DNA of 64,000 nucleotides, taken from the NCBI RefSeq assembly GCF_902459485.1, contig NZ_LR699119.1:1984001-2048000 (forward strand), given 5' to 3'. This document shows, in pieces, positions 19,524-29,250 of this stretch. The stretch is from Aquicella siphonis (GTDB lineage: Bacteria; Pseudomonadota; Gammaproteobacteria; DSM-16500). The notes beneath the pieces were generated by a model, which was not told the origin of the DNA, did not search any database, and was given only the letters and a program-made list of their open reading frames with translations. The position numbers and the translations under genes were made by a program. Numbering within the stretch: the first letter of the stretch is position 1; each line of letters begins with the position of its first letter.

Positions 19524-19659
19524 AACAAATTTCGCCGTCCTGGATTAAGAGAGTCACAGCGAATTTTCGCATTAATGAGGTAAATTGTCCAAAGAAGAGA
19601 GCAGACAGAAGGGGCCGCCATCTCCCATCCTGCCTGTTTATTTATTATCAGAGAAGTGA

Positions 19660-20112
19660 TTAACCTTCCGCAACCACGCTCACTTTCACAGTTGCGGTCA
19701 CATCACTGCCCAGATCGACAGCAATATCATATTCACCCACCAGGCGTATCGCTCCTTCAGGCAAATACACTTCCCGCTTTTCAACCTTGACACCGGCTTT
19801 CATGATCGCATCAGCAATGTCACGCGTGCCTATAGAGCCGAACAGCTTGCCTTCCTCTCCCGCCTTGACAGTGATAACGATAGTCGGCAGGGCCGCCAGA
19901 CTCTGTTGCCTGGCTGTAGCGTCTTTCATACGTTCAGCTGCCAGCTTTTCAAGTTCAGCGCGGCGCAGTTCGAATTTTGCAAGATTATCTTTGGTTGCAT
20001 AAACAGCCTTGCCTTGCGGAATCAGAAAGTTTCGCGCATAGCCTGATTTCACTTTTACTTTTTCACCCAGCGCACCCAAGTTGCGCATTTTTTCAAGTAA
20101 GATAACTTCCAC
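19660..20112 (-). CDS. rplI: 50S ribosomal protein L9
   Basis: 150 residues. The N-terminal [32 protein letters not shown] is the L9 23S-binding domain, followed by the long connecting helix and the C-terminal domain. Length matches bacterial L9 (about 150). It is part of the rpsF-rpsR-DUF2232-rplI-dnaB-alr gene string. Confidence 0.97.
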   Translation of the reverse strand: MEVILLEKMRNLGALGEKVKVKSGYARNFLIPQGKAVYATKDNLAKFELRRAELEKLAAERMKDATARQQSLAALPTIVITVKAGEEGKLFGSIGTRDIADAIMKAGVKVEKREVYLPEGAIRLVGEYDIAVDLGSDVTATVKVSVVAEG

Positions 20113-20152
20113 CTTCTTACCCCCTCCGCTAATGTTTCTTAATGATTAATTC

Positions 20153-21157
20153 TCAAACCTTTCGAATCCGCTTCCGCATGTTAAACCAGACATCAAACAA
20201 ACCCAACACCACGAAAGCAAAAATACTTGCTGATAAAATCATGACTGCGATCACGACCGGCAATATCAGGTTCAGGGCCGAAAACAATGGCAGCATGGCA
20301 ATCATTGTCAGCGAATACATGAGTGCGATATACAACAGGGACAGCCAGAAACGGCCCTTGGACGGCTCCATCAGCCCGAAAATATAGTGCACCAGACTCA
20401 GTCCCGCCGCGCTAAACAGCAGGCAAAGGACAGGCAGTATATCTAAAACAACGCTATTTTCCAAATAATAGAGCACCAGAGCAAGCATGAACAAACCGCC
20501 CGCCAAGCGGCTCAAGTGTATTCCTTGCAGTTCCCTGCCCAAACGGCCGGTATGAGAAACCGTGATTTGCCACCAGCGCGCCACCATCACCTGAATCACC
20601 GCCGTGAATAATACAAACACAGCGAGAATGCCCGTTGCGAAGTTCTTGATTATATTGATAGTGTCAACTTGTGACTCGCCTATCGCCGGTAAGGTCTCAC
20701 CCTGGGCCGCACCCGCCAGCGCAGCGGACTGGTTGTAAAATGATTGCAGCTGGGCTGCCCACCAGTCGCCGATACCCGGATATGCCAGATGTATGACGCT
20801 AATCGCCAATACTCCTGTCAAAGCCGCGACCTGAAGAATGAAACTCCATGAGCAGTGACGCCGCAACATTACAGCAAATACCCAGGTCAATACATTACCC
20901 AGCACGGTCAGCGTGACCGTAGCCCAGACCACCATGGGGATAGCCTCCCGAGTTCCTGATGCAAAAACCAGAACATAGGGAAGTGTCGCCGCCAGGGTGA
21001 ACATGGCGCCTTCCACAACGCCCACACACAAGGTTACCAGACAGGCAATCAGGATACTGGCCATGCCTATCACCGGAATATAGGTGATAATAAAAGTCAG
21101 TATGATTGCCTGCCAGCGGTGGCGAAGCAAATATTCAGTAAGACGTTGCAGCCGCAT
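20153..21157 (-). CDS. DUF2232 (YybS-like) membrane protein
   Basis: 334 residues with about eight hydrophobic helices and short loops. It starts 9 nt after rpsR and ends 40 nt before rplI. This position between rpsR and rplI is the usual place of DUF2232 proteins in Legionella-like and Pseudomonas-like gammaproteobacteria. No function is established for the family; the fold suggests relatives of small-solute transporter components. Confidence 0.82.
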   Translation of the reverse strand: MRLQRLTEYLLRHRWQAIILTFIITYIPVIGMASILIACLVTLCVGVVEGAMFTLAATLPYVLVFASGTREAIPMVVWATVTLTVLGNVLTWVFAVMLRRHCSWSFILQVAALTGVLAISVIHLAYPGIGDWWAAQLQSFYNQSAALAGAAQGETLPAIGESQVDTINIIKNFATGILAVFVLFTAVIQVMVARWWQITVSHTGRLGRELQGIHLSRLAGGLFMLALVLYYLENSVVLDILPVLCLLFSAAGLSLVHYIFGLMEPSKGRFWLSLLYIALMYSLTMIAMLPLFSALNLILPVVIAVMILSASIFAFVVLGLFDVWFNMRKRIRKV

Positions 21158-21166
21158 GTGATGAAA

Positions 21167-21391
21167 TTAATGTCTGTCGCAATAAGGCAACAAGGCAATA
21201 AAACGAGCCAGTTTCACCGCCTTTGCAAGCTGGCGCTGATATCCCGCTTTCGTCCCCGTAATACGACTGGGCACGATTTTGCCGTTTTCCATAATGAATT
21301 TTCTTAATAAATTGACATCTTTATAATCTATATGCTTGATTTTATTGGCAGTAAAATAGCACATCTTTTTACGACGAAAATAGGTAGACAT
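21167..21391 (-). CDS. rpsR: 30S ribosomal protein S18
   Basis: 74 residues. [23 protein letters not shown] and the basic C-terminal [25 protein letters not shown] are diagnostic of S18. It binds S6 in the small-subunit platform. It lies 23 nt after rpsF. Confidence 0.97.
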   Translation of the reverse strand: MSTYFRRKKMCYFTANKIKHIDYKDVNLLRKFIMENGKIVPSRITGTKAGYQRQLAKAVKLARFIALLPYCDRH

Positions 21392-21414
21392 GATTTAATG
21401 CTCCAGTCAATGAG

Positions 21415-21882
21415 TTATTTGCCGCGCGCTTCTTCAGTTTCTTCAGCTTCTTCCTTTTTGTCGCGGGAAGATGCCCCGGCAGCCTCGTGTCTGCTGCGCT
21501 CAGACGCATCCGAACCTGACATGTCCATTTCACTGCGTCCGTCTTTTTCCTTGGAAACAGGAGAGGGTTCGGTCACTGCGCGATTGACGCGTAAAATCAT
21601 GTTACGGATAACAGCATCGTTATAACGGAAATTATCACCCAGCTCATCTACCGTTGCCTGATCACATTCAATATTCATCAACACATAGTGTGCTTTCATG
21701 ATCTTGTTAATGGGATAAGCAAGCGGTCTGCGGCCCCAGTCTTCCAGGCGGTGAATTTTGCCCTTATGGCCGGTAATCAGGTTGCTATAGCGTTCGATCA
21801 TTGCAGGCACTTGTTCGCTCTGATCAGGGTGGACCAGAAATACGACTTCGTAGTGCCGCATGTTGTCTGTATTGCGTTTCAT
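21415..21882 (-). CDS. rpsF: 30S ribosomal protein S6
   Basis: 155 residues. [25 protein letters not shown] matches S6 closely. The ORF adds seven residues (MKRNTDN) before that Met; AGAGGAG 6 nt before the outer ATG at 21882 supports the longer start. The C-terminus carries a highly charged Glu/Lys/Ser tail of about 45 residues, as in many proteobacterial S6 proteins that are polyglutamylated (RimK), although the end here is EEARGK rather than a plain Glu pair. First gene of the operon, with a leader hairpin. Confidence 0.96.
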   Translation of the reverse strand: MKRNTDNMRHYEVVFLVHPDQSEQVPAMIERYSNLITGHKGKIHRLEDWGRRPLAYPINKIMKAHYVLMNIECDQATVDELGDNFRYNDAVIRNMILRVNRAVTEPSPVSKEKDGRSEMDMSGSDASERSRHEAAGASSRDKKEEAEETEEARGK

Positions 21883-21906
21883 GAAATGCTCCTCTCGGAT
21901 TATTAA

Positions 21907-21930
21907 GCTTTTACCACCATTGGCAAAAGC
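21907..21930 (-). promoter_or_regulatory. Leader hairpin upstream of rpsF
   Basis: In the mRNA sense the sequence forms a continuous 9-bp stem GCUUUUGCC / GGUAAAAGC with a 6-nt loop, about 25 nt before the rpsF start, and CCG sits between it and the Shine-Dalgarno. S6:S18 is known to bind a CCG-containing leader of this operon in other bacteria. Assignment here is inference. Confidence 0.4.
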
Positions 21931-22059
21931 AAGGAGTTAACCTTTTTAAGGGTGCCAATTGTAAGGGAGAGCGGGGCTGTATGCAACTGATACCCTCCTC
22001 AAAATGGAGAATGTAAACTGTGTCAGTCCCTTGCCATGACAGATAAGCGTCTGGATTTC

Positions 22060-22076
22060 CCCGCACCGGGTGCGGG
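22060..22076. repeat. GC-rich palindrome of dispersed-repeat type after yfcG
   Basis: CCCGCAC / GTGCGGG with a 3-nt loop. The flanks read CATTCCCGC ... GGGGAAATCCAG on the minus strand, like the ATTCCC...GGGAAT repeat hairpins spread through many proteobacterial genomes. It lies 13 bp beyond the yfcG stop and may also act as a terminator. Confidence 0.5.
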
Positions 22077-22089
22077 AATGAAAGGCGCG

Positions 22090-22713
22090 CTAGAGATTCT
22101 CAGTGAGCGCAAGCCCTTTGATGACGGCCGGACGCTTGGCGATGCGCCGGTGCCAGGCTTTAAGGTTAGGATAATCATCAAGGTCAATGCGCTGCCGTTC
22201 GTGCAGGTTAACCCAGGGAAAAATGGCAATATCAGCAATGGAATAATCCGCGGCAAAAAACGGTTCGTTTTCCAGATGCTCATCCATGACCCGGTACAAC
22301 CGTTTGGCTTCATTGGTATAACGCTCAACTGCGTAGGGAATTCTTTCCGCGGCGTAATGAAGAAAATGATGTAACTGCCCCAGCATGGGGCCAATACCGC
22401 TCATCTGAAACATTAACCACTGTATCGTCAGAATGCGGCAGCGCGGATCCAGAGACAAGAGCTTGCCGGTTTTTTCTGCGAGATAAATTAAAATGGCACC
22501 GGACTCAAATAGATTCAGGGCATGATGGCGGGGGCCGTCGTGGTCTACAATGGCAGGGATTTTATTATTTGGATTGATTTTCAGAAATTCCGGCCTGAAT
22601 TGCTCTTGCTTGCTGATGTCTACAAAGTGCGTTTTATAGGCCAGCCCGCTTTCTTCCAGCATAATTGCAATTTTCTGCCCGTTTGGGGTCTTCCACGTGT
22701 AAAAATCTATCAT
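22090..22713 (-). CDS. yfcG: Nu-class glutathione transferase / disulfide-bond oxidoreductase YfcG
   Basis: 207 residues from the ATG at 22713, preceded by GGGAGG at 5 nt; the ORF is open further upstream, but that part lacks family similarity. MIDFYTWKTPNGQKIAIMLEE and FRPEFLKINPNNKIPAIVDHD are characteristic of E. coli YfcG, including the Thr-Pro-Asn active-site segment that replaces the usual GST Tyr/Ser/Cys. SLFESGAILIYLAEKTG follows. Acts on glutathione-linked disulfides. The gene is monocistronic, with a dispersed-repeat hairpin after it. Confidence 0.9.
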   Translation of the reverse strand: MIDFYTWKTPNGQKIAIMLEESGLAYKTHFVDISKQEQFRPEFLKINPNNKIPAIVDHDGPRHHALNLFESGAILIYLAEKTGKLLSLDPRCRILTIQWLMFQMSGIGPMLGQLHHFLHYAAERIPYAVERYTNEAKRLYRVMDEHLENEPFFAADYSIADIAIFPWVNLHERQRIDLDDYPNLKAWHRRIAKRPAVIKGLALTENL

Positions 22714-22851
22714 GCCCGCCTCCCAGAATACGCTTTTGGCAATATAATATTTTTGTCTGAAAAAAACATCCTTTCCTTGACAAAGACCTCCCAAAACTTC
22801 GAGAATATGCGCCTCACGAGCTGCCTTGATCACTAACGGAAGCTCGATTCA

Positions 22852-22925
22852 GGCTATGTAGCTCAGCTGGTTAGAGCGCGGCACTCATAATGCTGAGGTC
22901 GGTGGTTCGAGTCCACCCATAGCCA
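22852..22925 (+). tRNA. tRNA-Met (CAT), elongator type
   Basis: Acceptor stem GGCTATG/CATAGCC, D arm GCTCAGCTGGTTAGAGC, anticodon stem CGGCA/TGCTG around loop CTCATAA (anticodon CAT), T arm GGTGG-TTCGAGT-CCACC, discriminator A. No CCA is encoded. The match in the acceptor and D arm to E. coli metT supports elongator Met rather than initiator (which would have a C-A mismatch at the end) or Ile2. Confidence 0.95.
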
Positions 22926-23067
22926 GATGAATTCGCATCAGCCAGCTTGTATGTCACCGCACATAATCCGCTTTGGTTTCAAATCCGCTTCAAGTCAGGT
23001 CAGGTAAAAGAAAGGGTCTTTTCCATTTGCGAGAAGGCGCGGTTTCAAACAGGGGTTAAAGAAAAAT

Positions 23068-24291
23068 TTAAAGACCTGCCGCGCCTGAATCGATAGCAGC
23101 CCTGGCAACGGCGGCAGACACAACATCTTTCAGGCGCGGATCGACAGGTTTGGGGATTAAATAAGCCGGGCCAAACGAGATGCCGCGCTCAATTCCATAA
23201 GCAGCAAGCACTTCATCCGGCACCGGCTCTTTTGCTAAAGCCTGTATCGCGTATACCGCGGCCAGGTACATTTCTTCATTGATGGTTCTCGCGCGCACAT
23301 CCAGCGCACCGCGAAAGAGATAAGGAAAACACAATACGTTATTCACCTGATTAGGATAATCACTCCGGCCTGTCGCGAGAATGATATCGCTGCGCACATT
23401 CATGGCTTCTTCAGGCATGATTTCCGGAACCGGATTGGAAAGGGCAAAAATGACAGGATTTTTTGCCATGGTTTTTACCAATTCCGGCGCAAGTAATTTG
23501 GGACCAGAAACGCCGATGAAGACGTTTGCATCATGCATAGCATCTGCCAGCGAACGTTTACTGGTCATATTCGCAAATTCCTGTTTCTGGGCATTGAGAC
23601 CGGCCCTGCCAGCATGGACGACACCTTCCCTGTCAACAAGATAAATATTTTCTTTCACCGCACCCAACTTCACCAACAGGCGCATCGTGGCAATTCCGGC
23701 AGCGCCGGCGCCCAAGCAGACAATATTCATGTCTGATAATTTTTTTCCCTGGAGTTCCAGGGCATTCAACAAGGCTGCTGATACAACAATTGCCGTGCCC
23801 TGCTGGTCATCATGAAAGACCGGGATACTCAAGCGTTTTTTGAGTTCCGCTTCAACAAAAAAACATTCCGGAGCCTTAATGTCTTCAAGGTTGATCCCGC
23901 CAAACGTCGGCGCGATGCGCACAATGGTGTCTACCAGTTCTTGCGGATTATCACAGTCTATTTCGATATCAAAAACATCTATATCAGCAAAGCGCTTGAA
24001 CAAGGCAGCCTTGCCTTCCATGACCGGTTTTCCCGCGAGCGCACCCACATTACCCAGGCCTAATACCGCGGTTCCATTGGTGATGACAGCAACCAGGTTG
24101 CCTTTATTGGTATAACGGTATGCGGAACGGGGATCGAGAACGATTTCTTTTACAGGTTCGGCAACGCCCGGGGTATAGGCTAGTGACAAATCATATTGCG
24201 TCCCGGCAGGCTTGCTGAGCGCGATACGAACTTTTCCGGGAACAGGCTGCGAATGGTAGTCGAGCGCAGCCTGCCGCAATGCATCTGACAT
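23068..24291 (-). CDS. NAD(P)-dependent malic enzyme (short form)
   Basis: 407 residues. Oxidatively decarboxylates malate to pyruvate. Visible are SLAYTPGVAEP (catalytic Tyr), GKAALFKRFADIDVFDIEID (catalytic Lys), GGINLEDIKAPECF (metal-binding acids), HDDQQGTA, and the nucleotide-binding CLGAGAAGIA. It lacks the phosphotransacetylase-like C-terminal domain of full MaeB (about 760 residues), so it is the compact type. Cofactor preference cannot be read. Convergent context with rpmE upstream at 28 bp on the same strand. Confidence 0.93.
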   Translation of the reverse strand: MSDALRQAALDYHSQPVPGKVRIALSKPAGTQYDLSLAYTPGVAEPVKEIVLDPRSAYRYTNKGNLVAVITNGTAVLGLGNVGALAGKPVMEGKAALFKRFADIDVFDIEIDCDNPQELVDTIVRIAPTFGGINLEDIKAPECFFVEAELKKRLSIPVFHDDQQGTAIVVSAALLNALELQGKKLSDMNIVCLGAGAAGIATMRLLVKLGAVKENIYLVDREGVVHAGRAGLNAQKQEFANMTSKRSLADAMHDANVFIGVSGPKLLAPELVKTMAKNPVIFALSNPVPEIMPEEAMNVRSDIILATGRSDYPNQVNNVLCFPYLFRGALDVRARTINEEMYLAAVYAIQALAKEPVPDEVLAAYGIERGISFGPAYLIPKPVDPRLKDVVSAAVARAAIDSGAAGL

Positions 24292-24318
24292 GGAATAGGT
24301 ACTTATTATTAGAGTTTA

Positions 24319-24555
24319 TTATTTTTCGTCAGCTTTTTTGGTATCTTTGCCTTTCAAGCCGTATTTCTGCCGGAAACGATCAACACGGCCAGCGGTATCA
24401 ACAATTTTTTGCGTACCTGTATAGAAAGGATGGCACATAGAGCACACTTCAAGAAGCAGTTGTTCCTTTCCCATGGTCGATCTGGTGACAAACGTACTGC
24501 CACAGCTGCAAACAACTTTAATGTCTTTGTATTCTGGATGGATATTTGGCTTCAT
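24319..24555 (-). CDS. rpmE: 50S ribosomal protein L31 (zinc-binding type)
   Basis: 78 residues: [19 protein letters not shown] then [14 protein letters not shown]. Four Cys (CxC and CxxC) make it the zinc-containing C+ form. Charged KDTKKADEK tail. A hairpin precedes the start by 9 nt. Confidence 0.96.
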   Translation of the reverse strand: MKPNIHPEYKDIKVVCSCGSTFVTRSTMGKEQLLLEVCSMCHPFYTGTQKIVDTAGRVDRFRQKYGLKGKDTKKADEK

Positions 24556-24564
24556 TCCGACGAA

Positions 24565-24581
24565 CCCCTATAAATTAGGGG
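24565..24581 (-). promoter_or_regulatory. Hairpin next to the rpmE start, possible L31 leader
   Basis: CCCCTA / TAGGGG, 6 bp with a 5-nt AT-rich loop, its 3' arm supplying the GGGG that could act as the Shine-Dalgarno 9 nt before the ATG. Closing it would mask ribosome binding. L31 leader motifs have been described for several bacterial groups; identity with one of them is inferred from position only. Confidence 0.4.
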
Positions 24582-24810
24582 GGCAATAATAACCAACTCT
24601 CGCCCCTTAATCAAGATGACACCTGTTTGTATTTCACTCCCTGGAAATGGAATTCCTTATTTTCCAGTATAGTCCGGCGTGGACAAAAAGCAGGCCGCCA
24701 TGGGAAAGAGGAGAGGCGCATTAATTATATTTATTATTTTTCAATAACTTGATGACGACAAAAAGGTTCTCCGCGGTTATCGGGTGAAAAAAACAGACTC
24801 GCCTCCGGCA

Positions 24811-26604
24811 TTAAACGCGGACATACCGGGATTCCATACGTGTGCTTTTCTGCGGATAATAGTTTTCCACATCGCGTATTGTGATCTTCATATTTAGCGT
24901 ATCCACAAAAGCCAGCAATCTATCCGCGCCGCCGGCCGGGGGATTCCATAGCGAGAAATACGATTTATTCGGCGCGGCGTTCAATTCCGGCAGCATGTGC
25001 TTTAATAGATAGAGTATCCGGCTTCTTGTATCCGGCTGGATTGTCTCCAGTTCTTTTCTGAGCTTCTCAAGTTTGCGGGATGCATTGAGCCGCATGCGGC
25101 GGTTGGTGGAAAAAGCCGTTTCAATCTGTTTCTGTATCTGGACTATTACACAATGGATAACTGCCTGATTTAGACAGGCTTGCAATGAATGATTTTCCGG
25201 GTTGTCTGCCACCGCCTTTTTCAACGTCCGCAGTTCTTCTGCCGAAACTTGCAGCCCTCCCCTTTCCAGCAATAACATTAATATATTCGCATTCCGCTGC
25301 TGCACCGCTTCCAGAAATGGCGTGCTGCCACTGTGGTTTTTAACATTGACCGGAGCGAAATAAGCCAGCAATAGTTTCGTCATTGCCGTATCGTTGTTGC
25401 GAACAGCCAGATGCAAGGCCGTATCGCCATGGTTTGTCTGCATATTCACACTGGCTTTATGCTTGAGCAAGATAGTTGCCGTACTCAAAAACCTGTGTTC
25501 CACCGCCAGGCATAATGGTGTCTTTCCCATGTTATTGACGGCATCCGGATCAGCGCCTGCAAGTAACAAGTCCGTAGTCACGCTGGCGGCACCTTCCCGA
25601 GCTGCGACATGAAGCGGAGTATAATGATGTAAACTCGCCTTGTTAACATAAGTGGATAACGGCTCTGGAGGATGACTAAGATAATAGCGCACTGAATTGC
25701 GGCATCGCACATCAGCCGCCATGTATAAAGCGCTGGTCTTGTCCTTGTCGTCTCCGTAAGCAAGCCCGGAAGCGCCTATTGCCTTCAGCAATCGATCCTG
25801 GGAAAGATAAGATACGGGTGACGCTTGATTTGTTGACAACACATTCACATTCAGGGGTAGATGGCGATGCAGATCAGAATCAAAATGCGCGGCAAATACC
25901 GCTTCTATCAGCTCCCTGACTGAATCGCCGGAATAAATGCCCCATCCATGTTCGTTATTGGAATTGTAAAAATAATATGAATTTTCATGTTTGATAATTC
26001 CAACGATATGATCCAGACAGGAAATAAAAACCAGGCGGTGGTCTTTTATAATCTCATCAACCAGTGTTGTCACTCTTGCGAGTCCGCCGCTCTCCTTAAT
26101 GGTAATGCGTCTGGAAAAATCTTCGGGCTTGAACAGGCCGGCTAATGTATATTCCTGGAAAAACACTTTTCCGCGGGTATCATAAATAACATTATGAAGC
26201 TGCATTTGCGTCACAGGTTCTAATGTATCAGGGTCCTGAAACTGCCGAATCAGTGCGATCAGACGTTCCGTGTCGCGCCTCAACCGCCTGCCTGCCTGGG
26301 TTTTTTTATTCAGACTGGCTTCCGTGCCATCCCAGCTGGCCAGTCGGACCAGCGCGCTGCGCAGCCAGTGCCAATCATCCCGGCAAGTCTGGCGCTTCGC
26401 ACCCGACACCGCAGGCTCGGTCAACAGCAGATGCAAAGAATACAACGCCAACCCTGTAAAACCCACACAATAACCGCCGGTTGTGAACATTTCATCAACC
26501 AGTGACTGGTCGCGGTGTTTGATTTTCAGGTATTGGGCGATTTTATCGAGTATAACGGTTTGTGAAATATCGACATCCGTTGTGAGATTCCAGTTTCTTT
26601 GCAT
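24811..26604 (-). CDS. Ankyrin-repeat protein with papain-like N-terminal Cys/His/Asn site, candidate effector
   Basis: About 597 residues from the ATG at 26604. Alternative starts in frame are ATG 26610 and TTG 26622, so the start is uncertain. Numbering from 26604: an N-terminal domain of about 280 residues has TTGGYCVGFTGLAL (Cys46), DHIVGI (His199) and YYFYNSN (Asn214), the order and spacing of papain-fold cysteine proteases. Ankyrin repeats follow at about 325-455 (YTPLHVAAREG, KTPLCLAVEHR, DTALHLAVRNN, STPFLEAVQQR), then a helical tail. No signal peptide. Legionella AnkH, a core effector, likewise joins ankyrin repeats to a protease-like domain; homology to it is not shown here. Confidence 0.78.
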   Translation of the reverse strand: MQRNWNLTTDVDISQTVILDKIAQYLKIKHRDQSLVDEMFTTGGYCVGFTGLALYSLHLLLTEPAVSGAKRQTCRDDWHWLRSALVRLASWDGTEASLNKKTQAGRRLRRDTERLIALIRQFQDPDTLEPVTQMQLHNVIYDTRGKVFFQEYTLAGLFKPEDFSRRITIKESGGLARVTTLVDEIIKDHRLVFISCLDHIVGIIKHENSYYFYNSNNEHGWGIYSGDSVRELIEAVFAAHFDSDLHRHLPLNVNVLSTNQASPVSYLSQDRLLKAIGASGLAYGDDKDKTSALYMAADVRCRNSVRYYLSHPPEPLSTYVNKASLHHYTPLHVAAREGAASVTTDLLLAGADPDAVNNMGKTPLCLAVEHRFLSTATILLKHKASVNMQTNHGDTALHLAVRNNDTAMTKLLLAYFAPVNVKNHSGSTPFLEAVQQRNANILMLLLERGGLQVSAEELRTLKKAVADNPENHSLQACLNQAVIHCVIVQIQKQIETAFSTNRRMRLNASRKLEKLRKELETIQPDTRSRILYLLKHMLPELNAAPNKSYFSLWNPPAGGADRLLAFVDTLNMKITIRDVENYYPQKSTRMESRYVRV

Positions 26605-26758
26605 ACCCATATCCGTCTGCAATTAAGTTTTTTCCATTGACCTCTTTCTCTTCACCGCTTGCACATCCAAACCGCAGAATGTGGTCACTCATATTAAAAC
26701 GACCTCCGACTATGTGAGTAAGTTTCTTAACCTGCGTCAGCTTAATGAACTTACTTAA

Positions 26759-27538
26759 TTATGTCAGACGAAACTCAGCAACAACTGGCGCATGATCAGA
26801 CGGGCGCTCCAGCCCGCGCTGGGATTTATCGATGTAACATTTGACACATTGCGATGCCAGCGGGACGCTTGCAAGAATATGGTCAATGCGCAGTCCCATG
26901 CCGCGCCGGAATGCATTCATACGATAATCCCACCAGGAATAACTTTTTTCCTGCGGGTTAATCTGCCTGAAACAATCAGCAAACCCCAGCTGCAATAAAC
27001 TCTTGAAAGCTTTTCTCTCAGGCACGCTAAACAACACTTGCCCTTCCCAAAGAGCAGGATCGTGCACATCTATGTCTTCCGGGGCAATATTAAAATCTCC
27101 CAACACGATCATTCTGGGGTGTTTTTGCAGTTCCCGTTTTAAAAACAAGTCCAGTTTTTTAAGCCAGTTCAATTTGTATTGGTATTTTTCAGAATTGACA
27201 CTTTCACCATTGGGCACATACAAATCCAGGACGCGAATATCGCCAGCAACCATGCCCAAAACCCTGCGCTGCGGATCTTCAAGTCCTGGCAAGTCCGTCA
27301 GAATATCCGTTGGCTTTGTCCGGCTGATAACAGCGACGCCATTGTATGTGCGCTGGCCAGAAAATACCGCGTCATAACCCGCATCAATAAATGCCGCAGA
27401 AGGAAAATCCGCGTCTGGCAATTTGGTTTCCTGCAGAGCAAGCACGTCAGGCTTTGCCTCTTTTAGCCACGCAAGCACATGTGGAAGACGAACACGTAAT
27501 GAATTGACATTCCAGGTTGCAATCTTAAATAGTCGCAT
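26759..27538 (-). CDS. xthA: Exodeoxyribonuclease III
   Basis: 259 residues. AP endonuclease and 3'-5' exonuclease for base excision repair. Start ATWNVNSLRVRLPHV, catalytic Glu in LALQETKL, GDFNIAPEDIDV (Asp/Asn), and catalytic His in SDHAPVVAEF are all present. The length matches the family (about 260). Confidence 0.95.
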   Translation of the reverse strand: MRLFKIATWNVNSLRVRLPHVLAWLKEAKPDVLALQETKLPDADFPSAAFIDAGYDAVFSGQRTYNGVAVISRTKPTDILTDLPGLEDPQRRVLGMVAGDIRVLDLYVPNGESVNSEKYQYKLNWLKKLDLFLKRELQKHPRMIVLGDFNIAPEDIDVHDPALWEGQVLFSVPERKAFKSLLQLGFADCFRQINPQEKSYSWWDYRMNAFRRGMGLRIDHILASVPLASQCVKCYIDKSQRGLERPSDHAPVVAEFRLT

Positions 27539-27609
27539 GGCATTTTCACTTTACATCATCTTTGACGCCATCAGCTGACAGCGCCAAAGACAGGAGTGAC
27601 AAAGACAAA

Positions 27610-29091
27610 TTACAAACTGTAGTACAAATCAAATTCCACAGGATGGGTAGTCATGTTGACACGCGTGACTTCTTCCCGCTTCACGGAAATGTAAGCATCG
27701 ATCAATTCTTTGGTAAACACCCCGCCTTCCAGCAAGAAGGCATGGTCTTTCTCCAGGCTGTCCAAGGCTTGCTCGAGAGACGATGCGAGGCTGGGGAATG
27801 ATTTGACTTTTTTCTCTGGCAAATCATACAGGTTTTCATCAACCGCCTTGCCAGGATTAATCTTGTTTTTAATGCCGTCCAGTCCCGCCATAAGCAAAGC
27901 GGTAAAAGCGAGATAAGGGTTAGCCATCGCATCCGGGAAACGCACCTCAATACGTTTTTCCTTATCACTGAAAACGCGCGGAATGCGGATTCCTGCTGAG
28001 CGGTTGCCTTCAGAATAGACCATAGTGACGGGAGCTTCGAATCCGGGAACAAGGCGTTTGTAGCTATTGGTGGTCGGATTGGTAAACGCATTTAACGCGC
28101 GCGCATGCTTGATAATGCCCCCGATATAATAAAGCGCCATTTCAGACAAACCGGCGTATTCATTACCTGCAAAGAGGTTTTTGCCGTCCTTGCTCAATGA
28201 CTGATGGCAGTGCAGTCCGCTCCCGTTATCACCGACCAGCGGCTTGGGCATAAATGTCACGGTCTTGTTATGAGCATGAGCAATATTCTGGATGACATAT
28301 TTGAACACCAGTTGTTCGTCGCATTTATGCAGCAAGGTACTATAGCGGGTAGTGATTTCGTTCTGCCCGCACGTTGCCACTTCATGATGATGCACTTCCG
28401 GCACCAGGCCCATTGCCATTAAAGCAGTACACATGGCACTGCGCAAATCATGGGAAGAATCTACAGGCGGAACAGGGAAATAACCGCCTTTGATACGGGG
28501 GCGATGACCCATGTTGCCATTTTCCATCTCGGTACCCGTATTCCAGCTTGCTTCTTCCGAATCCACGTCATAAAAACAACCATTCATTCTGATGTCCCAA
28601 CGCACGTCATCGAATATGAAAAATTCGACTTCCTGACCGAAATTACAGACATCAGCTATGCCGCTTTTAGCCAGATACTGTTCGGCGCGTATTGCAACCC
28701 CTCTGGGGTCACGTGCATACGGTGCCTGGGTAATGGGGTCAAACACATCGCAACGAATAATCAGGGTGGGAACTTCCGTGAAAATATCCATAATGGCGGT
28801 GGAAGCATCTGGAATCAGCAATAAATCTGACTCATTGATATCCTGCCAGCCGCAAAGGGAAGATCCATCGAATGCCTTGCCATAAGTGAAGAAATTATCA
28901 TCAATTTTTGCCTGTGGAAGGGTGACATGATGTTCCTTGCCGCGTAAATCCGTAAACCTCAGGTCTACAAATTCTACTTCATGTTCTTTAATCAACTCCC
29001 TGACACGGTCTATACCAGTGGCATCAACGCGATGCGCGCTGGCCAGATTAGCCGCTTTGGTTTTAGTCATATTTGCAACGAGTTCATTCAT
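27610..29091 (-). CDS. glnA: Glutamine synthetase, type I
   Basis: 493 residues from the ATG at 29091, preceded by AAAGGGG 6 nt upstream; the ORF runs on upstream without family similarity. Makes glutamine from glutamate and ammonia. [16 protein letters not shown], the [11 protein letters not shown] segment, NRSAGIRIP and the adenylylation loop NLYDLPEKK are clear, so the enzyme is probably regulated by GlnE-type adenylylation of that Tyr. It is about 20 residues longer than E. coli GlnA at the N-terminus. It diverges from dtd. Confidence 0.96.
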   Translation of the reverse strand: MNELVANMTKTKAANLASAHRVDATGIDRVRELIKEHEVEFVDLRFTDLRGKEHHVTLPQAKIDDNFFTYGKAFDGSSLCGWQDINESDLLLIPDASTAIMDIFTEVPTLIIRCDVFDPITQAPYARDPRGVAIRAEQYLAKSGIADVCNFGQEVEFFIFDDVRWDIRMNGCFYDVDSEEASWNTGTEMENGNMGHRPRIKGGYFPVPPVDSSHDLRSAMCTALMAMGLVPEVHHHEVATCGQNEITTRYSTLLHKCDEQLVFKYVIQNIAHAHNKTVTFMPKPLVGDNGSGLHCHQSLSKDGKNLFAGNEYAGLSEMALYYIGGIIKHARALNAFTNPTTNSYKRLVPGFEAPVTMVYSEGNRSAGIRIPRVFSDKEKRIEVRFPDAMANPYLAFTALLMAGLDGIKNKINPGKAVDENLYDLPEKKVKSFPSLASSLEQALDSLEKDHAFLLEGGVFTKELIDAYISVKREEVTRVNMTTHPVEFDLYYSL

Positions 29092-29250
29092 GGCAGGCCC
29101 CTTTAATTTTAGTTGCGGTATTCTATCCGAATATCGATGCGGGTTCGAAGCGATTTTTTTTGTTATTTTATAAAGCAAATACTAACATTTTGGGAATAAA
29201 TTTATTATCATTAATACCCCTCTTAATAAATGGACCTCCGTGGGTTTCGT

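Noticed and set aside
22023-22394. 123-codon frame overlapping yfcG
   Set aside because: Off-frame shadow of the GST gene; no ribosome-binding site or recognisable sequence.
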